Made by a program: the position numbers and the translations under genes
Source: Candidatus Thioglobus plumae
GTDB lineage: Bacteria > Pseudomonadota > Gammaproteobacteria > PS1 > Pseudothioglobaceae
Length of the DNA: 8,519 nt
NCBI GenBank assembly: GCA_910595815.1
Contig: CAJVCM010000022.1
Coordinates: 1-8,519 of the forward strand
Direction of reading: 5' to 3'
The notes under the pieces: generated by a model
Told to the model about the DNA's origin: nothing
Database searches by the model: none
What the model saw: only the letters and a program-made list of their open reading frames with translations
Part shown: positions 1 to 5,525 of the stretch, in pieces
How positions within the stretch are numbered: position 1 is the first letter of the stretch
How the letters are laid out: each line of letters begins with the position of its first letter

Positions 1-1397
1 CGCGCAGTGGCAATGGCAATGGTTTCAAACTGACAATCAACCCCGTATTCATACTTGAGTCGATGAGCAACCACATCAAACTGCAAAATACCCACTGCAC
101 CTAGGATCTGAGCACTATTCATTATTGGGCGAAATACTTGAGTTGCACCTTCTTCTGAGAGTTGATTAAGGCCTTTTTGTAGCGCCTTAGCTTTAAGCGG
201 ATCTTTGAGTTGGGCACGACGAAATAGCTCAGGCGCAAAGTTCGGAATACCTTGGAAGGTTAGCTTTTCACCTTGGGTGAAAGTATCACCAATACTAATG
301 CCACCATGATTATGGATGCCAATCACATCGCCGGCGTAAGCCACTTCAGCTGAGGTGCGTTCACGCGACATAAAGGTCACTGCGTTAGCGATTTTGATTT
401 GTTTACCAGTGGCAACCTGTAAGACTTTCATACCTTTTTTGTACTCACCACTAACAATACGCATAAAGGCTAAGCGATCATGGTGCTTGGGATCCATATT
501 CGCCTGAATTTTAAACACAAAGCCTGTCAGCTTAGCCTCATCAGGCTTCACTTCACGCACGTCTGATTCACGATTTTGAGGAATAGGAGCGTACTCAATA
601 AAGCCGTCAAGTAGATTTTGGATGCCGAAGTTTGAGATAGCAGAGCCAAAGAATACAGGCGTTTGTTTGCCTGCTAGGAATTCATCTAAATCAAATGGTG
701 TTGTCGTCTCGCGAATCAGTTCGACCTCTTCACGCATCTCAGCTACCATTTCTTTGCCCAAAATGGTATCGAGTTCAGGATTATCAACACCATCAATGAT
801 GATGTTTTCACCAATCTCAGAGTTCTTGCCAGCTTCGTATAAGTAGACTTTGTCATCGAGTAAATGCACCACACCCTTGAAACGTTTACCCATGCCGATC
901 GGCCAAGTGATAGGTGCACATTCAATGTTAAGTACAGTTTCAACTTCGTCTAATAGGTCAATAGGTTCTTTGCCTTCACGATCGAGTTTGTTGATAAAGG
1001 TTAGGATAGGTGTATCACGCAAGCGACAAACTTCCATCAGTTTGATGGTGCGCATCTCAACACCTTTGGCGACGTCAATCACCATCAATGCTGAATCTAC
1101 CGCCGTTAGTGTGCGGTAAGTATCTTCAGAGAAATCTTCGTGTCCCGGGGTGTCGAGCAGATTGATGACGTGATTGTCATAATCAAACTGCATGATCGAC
1201 GAGGTAATCGAGATGCCTCTTTCTTTCTCCATTTCCATCCAGTCAGATGTGGCATGGGCGCTAGCTTTTCTAGCCTTAACACTACCGGCAGTTTTAATGG
1301 CACCTGCGTAAAGCAAGAGTTTTTCAGTAACCGTGGTTTTTCCGGCATCAGGGTGAGAGATAATCGCAAAGGTACGACGTTTAGATACTTCAGACAT
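1..1397 (-). CDS. prfC: Peptide chain release factor 3 (RF3), C-terminus cut by window start
   Basis: RF3 is a cytoplasmic translational GTPase that recycles RF1 and RF2 from the ribosome after peptide release. About 465 codons are present from the ATG at 1397. The frame is still open at base 1, and by comparison with the 529-residue E. coli protein roughly 58 residues are missing. The GTPase motifs are visible: P-loop SHPDAGKTT (residues 14-22), RGISIT (60-65), DTPGHEDF (82-89) and NKLD (136-139). Later RF3 signatures are QANMDPKH, GDTFTQGE, IPNFAPELFRR and GAVGVLQFDVV, the last typical of RF3 rather than EF-G. The start overlaps the dCMP deaminase stop by one base (TAATG), and an AAAGG Shine-Dalgarno sits 6 bases upstream (1404-1408), so translation is probably coupled. 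It is the last visible gene of the four-gene minus-strand operon. Nothing in the visible part looks broken. Confidence 0.97.
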   Translation of the reverse strand, partial: MSEVSKRRTFAIISHPDAGKTTVTEKLLLYAGAIKTAGSVKARKASAHATSDWMEMEKERGISITSSIMQFDYDNHVINLLDTPGHEDFSEDTYRTLTAVDSALMVIDVAKGVEMRTIKLMEVCRLRDTPILTFINKLDREGKEPIDLLDEVETVLNIECAPITWPIGMGKRFKGVVHLLDDKVYLYEAGKNSEIGENIIIDGVDNPELDTILGKEMVAEMREEVELIRETTTPFDLDEFLAGKQTPVFFGSAISNFGIQNLLDGFIEYAPIPQNRESDVREVKPDEAKLTGFVFKIQANMDPKHHDRLAFMRIVSGEYKKGMKVLQVATGKQIKIANAVTFMSRERTSAEVAYAGDVIGIHNHGGISIGDTFTQGEKLTFQGIPNFAPELFRRAQLKDPLKAKALQKGLNQLSEEGATQVFRPIMNSAQILGAVGILQFDVVAHRLKYEYGVDCQFETIAIATA

Positions 1398-1846
1398 TAT
1401 TCGCCTTTAATGATGAGCTCAATGCCAGCCTCATCAAACATTTCTTGTGAGAGTTTAACGCTGTCATTCCAATTACTAAGTTCCTTAGATTTTTCAATCA
1501 CTACTTTTTTAATGCCGACTTGGATAATGCCCTTGGCACATTCTGAGCAGATTGGTAGCCCATGTACATACAAAGTAGCGCCATCGAGTGAAGCGCCTGA
1601 ATAGGTGGCGTTATAGATAGCATTCATTTCTGCATGTACGACAAATTTGTATTTGGTTTCTCGATCATTGTAGCGTTCATCGGTGTCATGAATTCCACGA
1701 GGAAAGCCATTAAAGCCTTGAGATAATACTTCTTTTTTGCTGCCAACAGTGACCGCACCTACTTGTGTAGAAGGGTCTTTTGACCAAGTTGCCACCTCAG
1801 CAGCAAGTGATAAGTAGCGCTCATCCCATTTGTCTAGATTACTCAT
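1397..1846 (-). CDS. Deoxycytidylate (dCMP) deaminase, zinc-dependent
   Basis: A 149-residue cytidine/deoxycytidylate deaminase family protein, most likely dCMP deaminase, which makes dUMP for thymidylate synthesis in the cytoplasm. The zinc site is complete: HAE at residues 71-73 (H71 ligand, E73 proton shuttle) and PICSEC at 99-103 after L98 (C100 and C103 ligands). The N-terminal DPSTQVGAV (24-32) and the GFNGFPRG loop (44-51) are typical of dCMP deaminases rather than cytidine or tRNA-adenosine deaminases. The length fits single-domain bacterial and phage enzymes. The ATG at 1846 follows the mraY stop by 11 bases, and I see no good Shine-Dalgarno in that gap, so it may depend on translation of mraY. 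The 3' end overlaps the prfC start by one base. Allosteric control by dCTP/dTTP is known in the family but cannot be read here. ComEB is the Bacillus homologue; a late-competence role is not implied. Confidence 0.9.
   Translation of the reverse strand: MSNLDKWDERYLSLAAEVATWSKDPSTQVGAVTVGSKKEVLSQGFNGFPRGIHDTDERYNDRETKYKFVVHAEMNAIYNATYSGASLDGATLYVHGLPICSECAKGIIQVGIKKVVIEKSKELSNWNDSVKLSQEMFDEAGIELIIKGE
1404..1408 (-). promoter_or_regulatory. Ribosome binding site of prfC
   Basis: On the minus strand AAAGG lies 6 bases before the prfC ATG, inside the end of the dCMP deaminase gene. It supports the start that overlaps the upstream stop codon as TAATG. Confidence 0.6.
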
Positions 1847-1857
1847 AAGGTGCTATT

Positions 1858-2943
1858 TTAACGTATCTTGATTGAGGCTAGACTGATCAACACCAAGATT
1901 AAAGTTACCATCCAAAAACGCACAATGATTTTAGGCTCTGATAGGCCTTTTTTCTCAAAGTGATGGTGTAATGGTGCCATTAAAAATACGCGTGTTTTGG
2001 TGCGCTTGTACCAGCCAACCTGAATAATAACACTGAGAGTTTCAGCAACAAATACGCCACCCATAATGAATAATAATATCTCTTGACGAACAATAATGGC
2101 AATAACTGCCAAGATAGCACCTAACGACAATGAACCGACATCACCCATAAAGACTTCAGCAGGGTAGGTATTAAACCACAAGAAGCCAAAACCAGCACCC
2201 ATCAGTGCGGCGCAAATGACAAATACTTCACCAGTACCAGGCATAAATGGCATATTAAGATAACCAGCAAAATTATAGTTGCCGCCAATATAAGCAAATA
2301 TCGCTAAGGCACCGGAGATCAAGATCACTGGCATGATGGCTAGACCATCAAGGCCATCGGTTAGATTGACCGCGTTTGAACTGCCTACGATAACAAAGTA
2401 AGAAAAAATAATCAGCCCAAAAGCGCCTAACGGAAGACTCCAATCTTTAAAAAATGGAATCAGTAGTTCGGTGGAGATGGGCTGGTGTGTATTGGTGACT
2501 AACCAAATTCCAATGATGGCCGCCCCTAGAGATTGCGCTATATATTTTTGTTTAGAGCTCAGACCGTCAGAAGACTGGTGTTTGATTTTCAAATAATCAT
2601 CAGTGAATCCAATAGCGCCAAAAATAAGCGCAGTAGCAATTACAATCCATAAAAAAGAATTATGCCAATCGCCCCAAATAAGGATGCTAGCAATAAAACA
2701 AAATAGAATAATTATGCCACCCATGGTTGGGGTGCCGGCTTTTGCTAAGTGCGACTCTGGGCCATCAGTGCGGATGACCTGACTAATTTGATATTGTTGC
2801 AACTTAGCAATAAAAAAATGACCTAGAAACAGACTGACAAACAATGCTGTCAACATGGCCAAAACAGCCCTAAGTGTTAGATAGCTAAGGACATTGAAGC
2901 CCGAATCATACTGAGCTAGAAAGTTGACAATCTCTAAAAACAT
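1858..2943 (-). CDS. mraY: Phospho-N-acetylmuramoyl-pentapeptide-transferase (lipid I synthase)
   Basis: MraY is the inner-membrane enzyme that transfers phospho-MurNAc-pentapeptide from its UDP carrier to undecaprenyl phosphate, giving lipid I in peptidoglycan synthesis. The 361-residue length matches the roughly 360 of proteobacterial MraY, and hydrophobic stretches run along the whole protein as expected for ten membrane helices. Diagnostic cytoplasmic motifs are present: KAGTPTMGG (68-76), TDDYLK (114-119, the paired aspartates), NLTDGLDGLA (193-202), FMGDVGS (265-271, D268 matching the catalytic D267 of E. coli) and APLHHHFEKKG (323-333). The HHH motif separates it from WecA-type enzymes. 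The ATG overlaps the stop of the upstream isomerase gene by one base (TAATG). The only GGAG lies about 15 bases upstream, too far to be ideal, so coupling is likely. It is odd that no murF, murD, ftsW or murG adjoins it, as they would in a dcw cluster. Confidence 0.97.
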   Translation of the reverse strand: MFLEIVNFLAQYDSGFNVLSYLTLRAVLAMLTALFVSLFLGHFFIAKLQQYQISQVIRTDGPESHLAKAGTPTMGGIIILFCFIASILIWGDWHNSFLWIVIATALIFGAIGFTDDYLKIKHQSSDGLSSKQKYIAQSLGAAIIGIWLVTNTHQPISTELLIPFFKDWSLPLGAFGLIIFSYFVIVGSSNAVNLTDGLDGLAIMPVILISGALAIFAYIGGNYNFAGYLNMPFMPGTGEVFVICAALMGAGFGFLWFNTYPAEVFMGDVGSLSLGAILAVIAIIVRQEILLFIMGGVFVAETLSVIIQVGWYKRTKTRVFLMAPLHHHFEKKGLSEPKIIVRFWMVTLILVLISLASIKIR

Positions 2944-3935
2944 TATTTAGACAGTAACTCCAATTCAAAAATCATGACAGACTCTCTACTTAGAAGGCTT
3001 GATGAGGGCTCTTCATCGCCAAAGACCAAAAAGTAAGGGGCAACAACAGTTCGTTTTTCTCCTGCTGTCATTGTCATGACAGACTTGTCTATCGCGTCGA
3101 CTACTTGACCAGTTCCAGGTACGAATAGTAAAGGTCTGCCTGCTTTTCTAAGTACAGTGCCATCCTCAAGTTTAAGCTCATAATTTACTTTGGCTAATTT
3201 ACCTAATACAGGTATTTTTTTGCCGTGTCCAGGTAAATTGATTTGATAATAAAACCCTTCTTCAGTCTGAATGGCATCTGGGTAATTAAGATCAATATAG
3301 GCCTGAAAGCCTTTTAATTTATCTTTTTCTGCTAGCTCTTTAGAGGTTGAAGATTTTTGTGCTTGTTGCTTAAAGGCAGCCTCATCAGTTTGAAAATTCT
3401 CAGCCTCTGCGCCAACACGAATAATCTTTACTTTGCGAATAAAATCACCCTTTTCAATGCGATTAACCACATCCATGCCTTCGACAACACGCCCGAAAAC
3501 GGTATGTTTTCCATCTAACCATCCTGTGGCTTTATGGGTGATAAAAAACTGCGAACCATTGGTATCTGGGCCCGAGTTTGCCATTGAAAGAATGCCACCA
3601 GAATCATGAGACAAGTCTGTAATTTCATCAGCAAATTGATAGCCAGGACCGCCAGTGCCATCGCCTTTTGGGTCACCACCTTGAACCATAAAGTTGTTAA
3701 TAACTCGGTGAAATTTTAAGCCGTTATAAAAAGGTTTACCTGTTTGAATGTTTGATTTTTTTGTACCTTCAGCCAGGCCAACAAAGTTGATAACAGTGAG
3801 AGGGGTTTTTTCAAAGGCAAGTTTAATAATAATATCGCCTCTATTAGTATGTAAATTAGCATACAAGCCATCGTCTAATTTTGCTTGAGATTGGAGTGAT
3901 AAAAAAAGTGTTAAAAATATGGCTAGAATTCGCAT
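2943..3935 (-). CDS. Secreted dual-domain prolyl isomerase: cyclophilin plus FKBP-like domain
   Basis: A predicted periplasmic peptidyl-prolyl cis-trans isomerase of 330 residues with two unrelated folds. Residues 1-18 form a Sec signal peptide (MR, a hydrophobic core, then LQSQA before KLDD), with no lipobox cysteine. Residues about 22-175 are a cyclophilin: FHRV (75-78), FMVQGGDP (82-89), MANSGPDTNGSQFF (118-131) and WLDGKH (139-144). These carry the equivalents of human CypA R55, F60, M61, Q63, F113, W121 and H126. A polar linker (about 177-210) leads to an FKBP-like domain (about 226-330) with YELKLEDGTVL, a GTGQVVDAI segment, the MTAGEKR turn and a final VMIFELELL strand. Its pocket is degenerate: the FKBP12 D37 position is not acidic and W59 is replaced by an aliphatic residue. 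I chose the ATG at 3935 over an upstream TTG at 3959 because AGGGG sits 5 bases before it and the signal peptide starts cleanly there. It is the first gene of the operon, and its stop overlaps the mraY start. Confidence 0.9.
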   Translation of the reverse strand: MRILAIFLTLFLSLQSQAKLDDGLYANLHTNRGDIIIKLAFEKTPLTVINFVGLAEGTKKSNIQTGKPFYNGLKFHRVINNFMVQGGDPKGDGTGGPGYQFADEITDLSHDSGGILSMANSGPDTNGSQFFITHKATGWLDGKHTVFGRVVEGMDVVNRIEKGDFIRKVKIIRVGAEAENFQTDEAAFKQQAQKSSTSKELAEKDKLKGFQAYIDLNYPDAIQTEEGFYYQINLPGHGKKIPVLGKLAKVNYELKLEDGTVLRKAGRPLLFVPGTGQVVDAIDKSVMTMTAGEKRTVVAPYFLVFGDEEPSSSLLSRESVMIFELELLSK

Positions 3936-3940
3936 GATTA

Positions 3941-3945
3941 CCCCT
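3941..3945 (-). promoter_or_regulatory. Ribosome binding site that decides the isomerase start
   Basis: The minus strand reads AGGGG followed by 5 bases and ATG at 3935. A TTG codon 24 bases further upstream keeps the frame open, but it would place this strong site inside the coding region and put eight extra residues ahead of the signal peptide. The ATG is preferred. Confidence 0.75.
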
Positions 3946-3951
3946 AAAAAG

Positions 3952-3983
3952 AAAACCAATATGTTACCAAAGATATTGGTTTT
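3952..3983. repeat. Perfect 11-bp inverted repeat between the isomerase operon and yfhL
   Basis: AAAACCAATAT (3952-3962) and ATATTGGTTTT (3973-3983) are exact reverse complements separated by 10 bases. The spacer contains ACCAA, which can instead pair with TTGGT (3966-3970 with 3976-3980), so two mutually exclusive hairpins are possible. The element lies 17-48 bases upstream of the isomerase ATG. It could be an operator for a dimeric regulator or a leader hairpin in the minus-strand message. Read on the minus strand, the right arm is followed by CTTTTT, faintly like a terminator or attenuator, although the stem is AT-rich. The repeat is certain; its function is not. Confidence 0.75.
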
Positions 3984-4036
3984 AATCGGTTAAAATACCG
4001 TGGTTGAGCTAATAACAATTTATTAGACGTTTAATT

Positions 4037-4041
4037 TAGGA
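4037..4041 (+). promoter_or_regulatory. Ribosome binding site of yfhL
   Basis: TAGGA lies 6 bases before the ATG at 4048, a good match and spacing that fix the ferredoxin start. Confidence 0.7.
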
Positions 4042-4047
4042 AAAAAT

Positions 4048-4281
4048 ATGTCTTTGTTGATTACTGATGAATGTATTAATTGCGATGTTTGTGAGCCAGA
4101 GTGCCCAAATGAAGCGATTTATATGGGTGATGAGATCTATGAAATTGATCCTGATAAATGTACTGAATGTGTTGGCCATTTTGACACGCCGCAATGTGCA
4201 GAAGTTTGCCCAGTCGACTGTTGTCTATCTGATCCTGATAATGTTGAAACAGAAGAAGAGTTATTGGCTAAGTTAGCATAA
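4048..4281 (+). CDS. yfhL: YfhL-type 2[4Fe-4S] ferredoxin
   Basis: A 77-residue acidic dicluster ferredoxin, a cytoplasmic low-potential one-electron carrier. The first cluster motif is C9-x2-C12-x2-C15-x3-C19-P and the second is C38-x2-C41-x8-C50-x3-C54-P. The eight-residue gap in the second motif is the insertion that marks the Allochromatium vinosum (Alvin) type. The sequence CINCDVCEPECPNEAI and the CTECVGH segment closely match E. coli YfhL, which is slightly longer at the C-terminus. Two further cysteines (C58, C59) follow the second motif. The start is supported by TAGGA at 4037. The gene stands alone on the plus strand, divergent from the isomerase operon and convergent with the aminotransferase gene, with a terminator just after it. 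Its redox partner cannot be inferred from the neighbours. Confidence 0.95.
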   Translation: MSLLITDECINCDVCEPECPNEAIYMGDEIYEIDPDKCTECVGHFDTPQCAEVCPVDCCLSDPDNVETEEELLAKLA

Positions 4282-4299
4282 AGAATATTCATTACAAAA

Positions 4300-4327
4300 A
4301 AAAAGGCGACCATAAGGTCGCCTTTTT
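4300..4327. terminator. Bidirectional intrinsic terminator between yfhL and the aminotransferase gene
   Basis: A perfect 12-bp stem, AAAAAGGCGACC with GGTCGCCTTTTT, closes a four-base ATAA loop. A GC-rich core is flanked by an A-tract on the left and a T-tract on the right, so both strands read as hairpin plus U-tract. It begins 18 bases after the yfhL stop and ends 19 bases before the aminotransferase stop, ideally placed to end both convergent transcripts. Confidence 0.95.
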
Positions 4328-4346
4328 AATGCATTAACGCTTAAGC

Positions 4347-5462
4347 TTATTTGTTAAGCGTAGCTTTAAGTGCTGCTAAACATAAGGTAATATTTTCTAG
4401 ACGTGAAGTATGGCCCATTAAACCAATACGCCATACTTTGCCTGCGTAAGCACCTAAGCCTGCACCAATTTCTAAATTGTAATCATTTAACAAAGTAGAG
4501 CGAACAGCGGCATCGTCAGCACCTTCAGGAATGAACACAGCGTTTAGTTGTGGCAGACGGTCTTCTTTTTTCACTAGGAAATTAATACCCATTGCCTCTA
4601 AACCATCTCTTAAAATCTCGTGGTTACTTTGATGACGTGCCCATGCATTTTCAAGGCCTTCATCGCTAAGCATTACTAATGATTCGTGTAAGCCATATAA
4701 AGTATTAACAGGTGCTGTATGGTGGTAAGTACGCTTAGCGCCTTCACCCCAATAACCCATTACTAAGTTAAGATCTAAGAACCATGAAGTCACTGGTATT
4801 TTTCGATCAGTTAATTTTTTAATGGCACGTTCACTAATACTGATTGGTGAAATACCTGGCATTGCTGACAGACATTTTTGTGTACCTGAATAAATCGCAT
4901 CGATTTCCCACTCGTCTACACGAAGCTCAACACCACCCAATGAAGTCACCGCATCAACAATAGTTATACAATCGTGTTGATGTGCCAGTTGACATAAAGT
5001 CTTAGCATCAGAAAGCGCACCTGTTGAAGTTTCTGCATGAACAAATGCTAGAATGACAGCATCTGGGTTATCTTTAAGTGCTTGCTCAACTTTATCAGTT
5101 GAAACCGCTGTACCCCAGTCGTCTTCAACTACAATCGCTTCACCACCAAAACGTGTGATGTTTTCTTTCATACGTATGCCGAATACACCATTGATACAGA
5201 CGATTACTTTATCGCCAGGCTCAACCAAGTTAGCAAAGCAAGTTTCCATGCCTGCAGAACCTGGAGCCGATACAGGCATAGTTAGGTCATTTTCAGTTTG
5301 AAATGCATATTTAAGCGCTTCTTTAGTTTCATCCATCATGCCAACAAAAGCAGGATCTAGGTGGCCGATGGTAGGTCTTGCCATTGCTGATAAGATTCTA
5401 GGGTGTACGTCAGAAGGACCTGGGCCCATTAAAGTTCTAATTGGTGGATTAAATGATTTCAT
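4347..5462 (-). CDS. PLP-dependent serine/alanine-glyoxylate aminotransferase
   Basis: A class V (fold type I) aminotransferase of 371 residues in the AGXT/SgaA family. It transfers an amino group from serine or alanine to glyoxylate, giving glycine. Visible features are MGPGPSDVHPR (12-22) near the N-terminus, the HAETSTG substrate/cofactor segment (142-148), the cofactor aspartate in VDAVTS (D170), the Schiff-base lysine in SGTQKCLSAMPG (K196), and a C-terminal KVWRIGLMGH whose arginine (R345) matches the substrate-carboxylate arginine of human AGT. The frame extends 21 codons further upstream to 5525, but that would overlap glcD and add a tail the family lacks. The ATG at 5462 starts at MKSFNPPIR, as homologues do. 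The Shine-Dalgarno is weak (AAAGA). It is transcribed divergently from glcDEF, whose product glyoxylate is its substrate. Whether serine or alanine is the preferred donor cannot be told from sequence. Confidence 0.92.
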   Translation of the reverse strand: MKSFNPPIRTLMGPGPSDVHPRILSAMARPTIGHLDPAFVGMMDETKEALKYAFQTENDLTMPVSAPGSAGMETCFANLVEPGDKVIVCINGVFGIRMKENITRFGGEAIVVEDDWGTAVSTDKVEQALKDNPDAVILAFVHAETSTGALSDAKTLCQLAHQHDCITIVDAVTSLGGVELRVDEWEIDAIYSGTQKCLSAMPGISPISISERAIKKLTDRKIPVTSWFLDLNLVMGYWGEGAKRTYHHTAPVNTLYGLHESLVMLSDEGLENAWARHQSNHEILRDGLEAMGINFLVKKEDRLPQLNAVFIPEGADDAAVRSTLLNDYNLEIGAGLGAYAGKVWRIGLMGHTSRLENITLCLAALKATLNK

Positions 5463-5475
5463 AGTCTTTTTGTGG

Positions 5476-5511
5476 TTAATAAAATTAAATAAGCCATTAT
5501 AATTGCTTGCA
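5476..5511 (+). promoter_or_regulatory. Candidate sigma70 promoter of glcDEF, predicted leaderless start
   Basis: A perfect TATAAT (5498-5503) is preceded by TTAATA (5476-5481, four of six matches) at a 16-base spacing. The usual start point 7-8 bases after the -10 box falls on 5510-5511, and 5511 is the A of the glcD ATG. No Shine-Dalgarno precedes that ATG, and an in-frame TAA at 5490-5492 blocks any much earlier start, which agrees with leaderless translation. The box shares the palindrome ATTATAAT (5496-5503) with the minus-strand promoter. Confidence 0.5.
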
Positions 5512-5525
5512 TGTCTATAGTCCAA
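5496..5525 (-). promoter_or_regulatory. Candidate sigma70 promoter of the aminotransferase gene
   Basis: On the minus strand TTGGAC (5520-5525) and a perfect TATAAT (5496-5501) are separated by 18 bases. Transcription would begin near 5489, giving a leader of about 27 bases before the ATG at 5462. This start also excludes the longer upstream reading of the protein. The -35 box lies inside the first codons of glcD and is only half consensus. Confidence 0.55.

Larger units (their letters stand above)
3936..4047. promoter_or_regulatory. Divergent control region of the isomerase-mraY operon and yfhL
   Basis: This 112-base AT-rich gap separates two divergent genes, so both promoters should lie in or near it. 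No hexamer pair is convincing. The best minus-strand candidate is TTGTTA (4013-4018) with TATTTT (3992-3997) at a short 15-base spacing, which would start a message just before the 11-bp inverted repeat. For yfhL, TTAAAA (3990-3995) with TAACAA (4013-4018) at 17 bases is only partly consensus. A small CGGT/ACCG inverted repeat lies at 3987-4000. The location is sound; the exact boxes are guesses. Confidence 0.4.

Noticed and set aside
622..1119. Two short plus-strand frames (74 and 89 codons) inside prfC, plus minus-strand frames at 743-943 and 1106-1369
   Set aside because: They are other-frame shadows of the RF3 coding sequence; the serine- and isoleucine-rich translations resemble no protein family.
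1140..1604. Plus-strand open frame of 154 codons across the prfC and dCMP deaminase genes
   Set aside because: It is antisense to two clearly conserved proteins, crosses their junction, has no recognisable domain, and has no ribosome binding site of note.
3936..3959. TTG start at 3959 for the prolyl isomerase
   Set aside because: The ATG at 3935 has a well-spaced AGGGG site and gives a standard signal peptide; the extension encodes the ribosome binding site itself.
4067..4276. Second-frame 69-codon ORF inside yfhL
   Set aside because: It overlaps fully with the ferredoxin frame, which has all eight cluster cysteines and a good ribosome binding site.
5053..5301. 82-codon plus-strand frame within the aminotransferase gene, and a 63-codon minus-strand frame at 5609-5800 within glcD
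   Set aside because: Antisense shadows of well-conserved enzymes with no start signals or recognisable content.
5463..5525. N-terminal 21-residue extension of the aminotransferase, starting at 5525
   Set aside because: It would overlap the glcD start and the predicted promoter, and homologues begin at the MKSFNPP-type N-terminus. The predicted transcript starts downstream of 5525.
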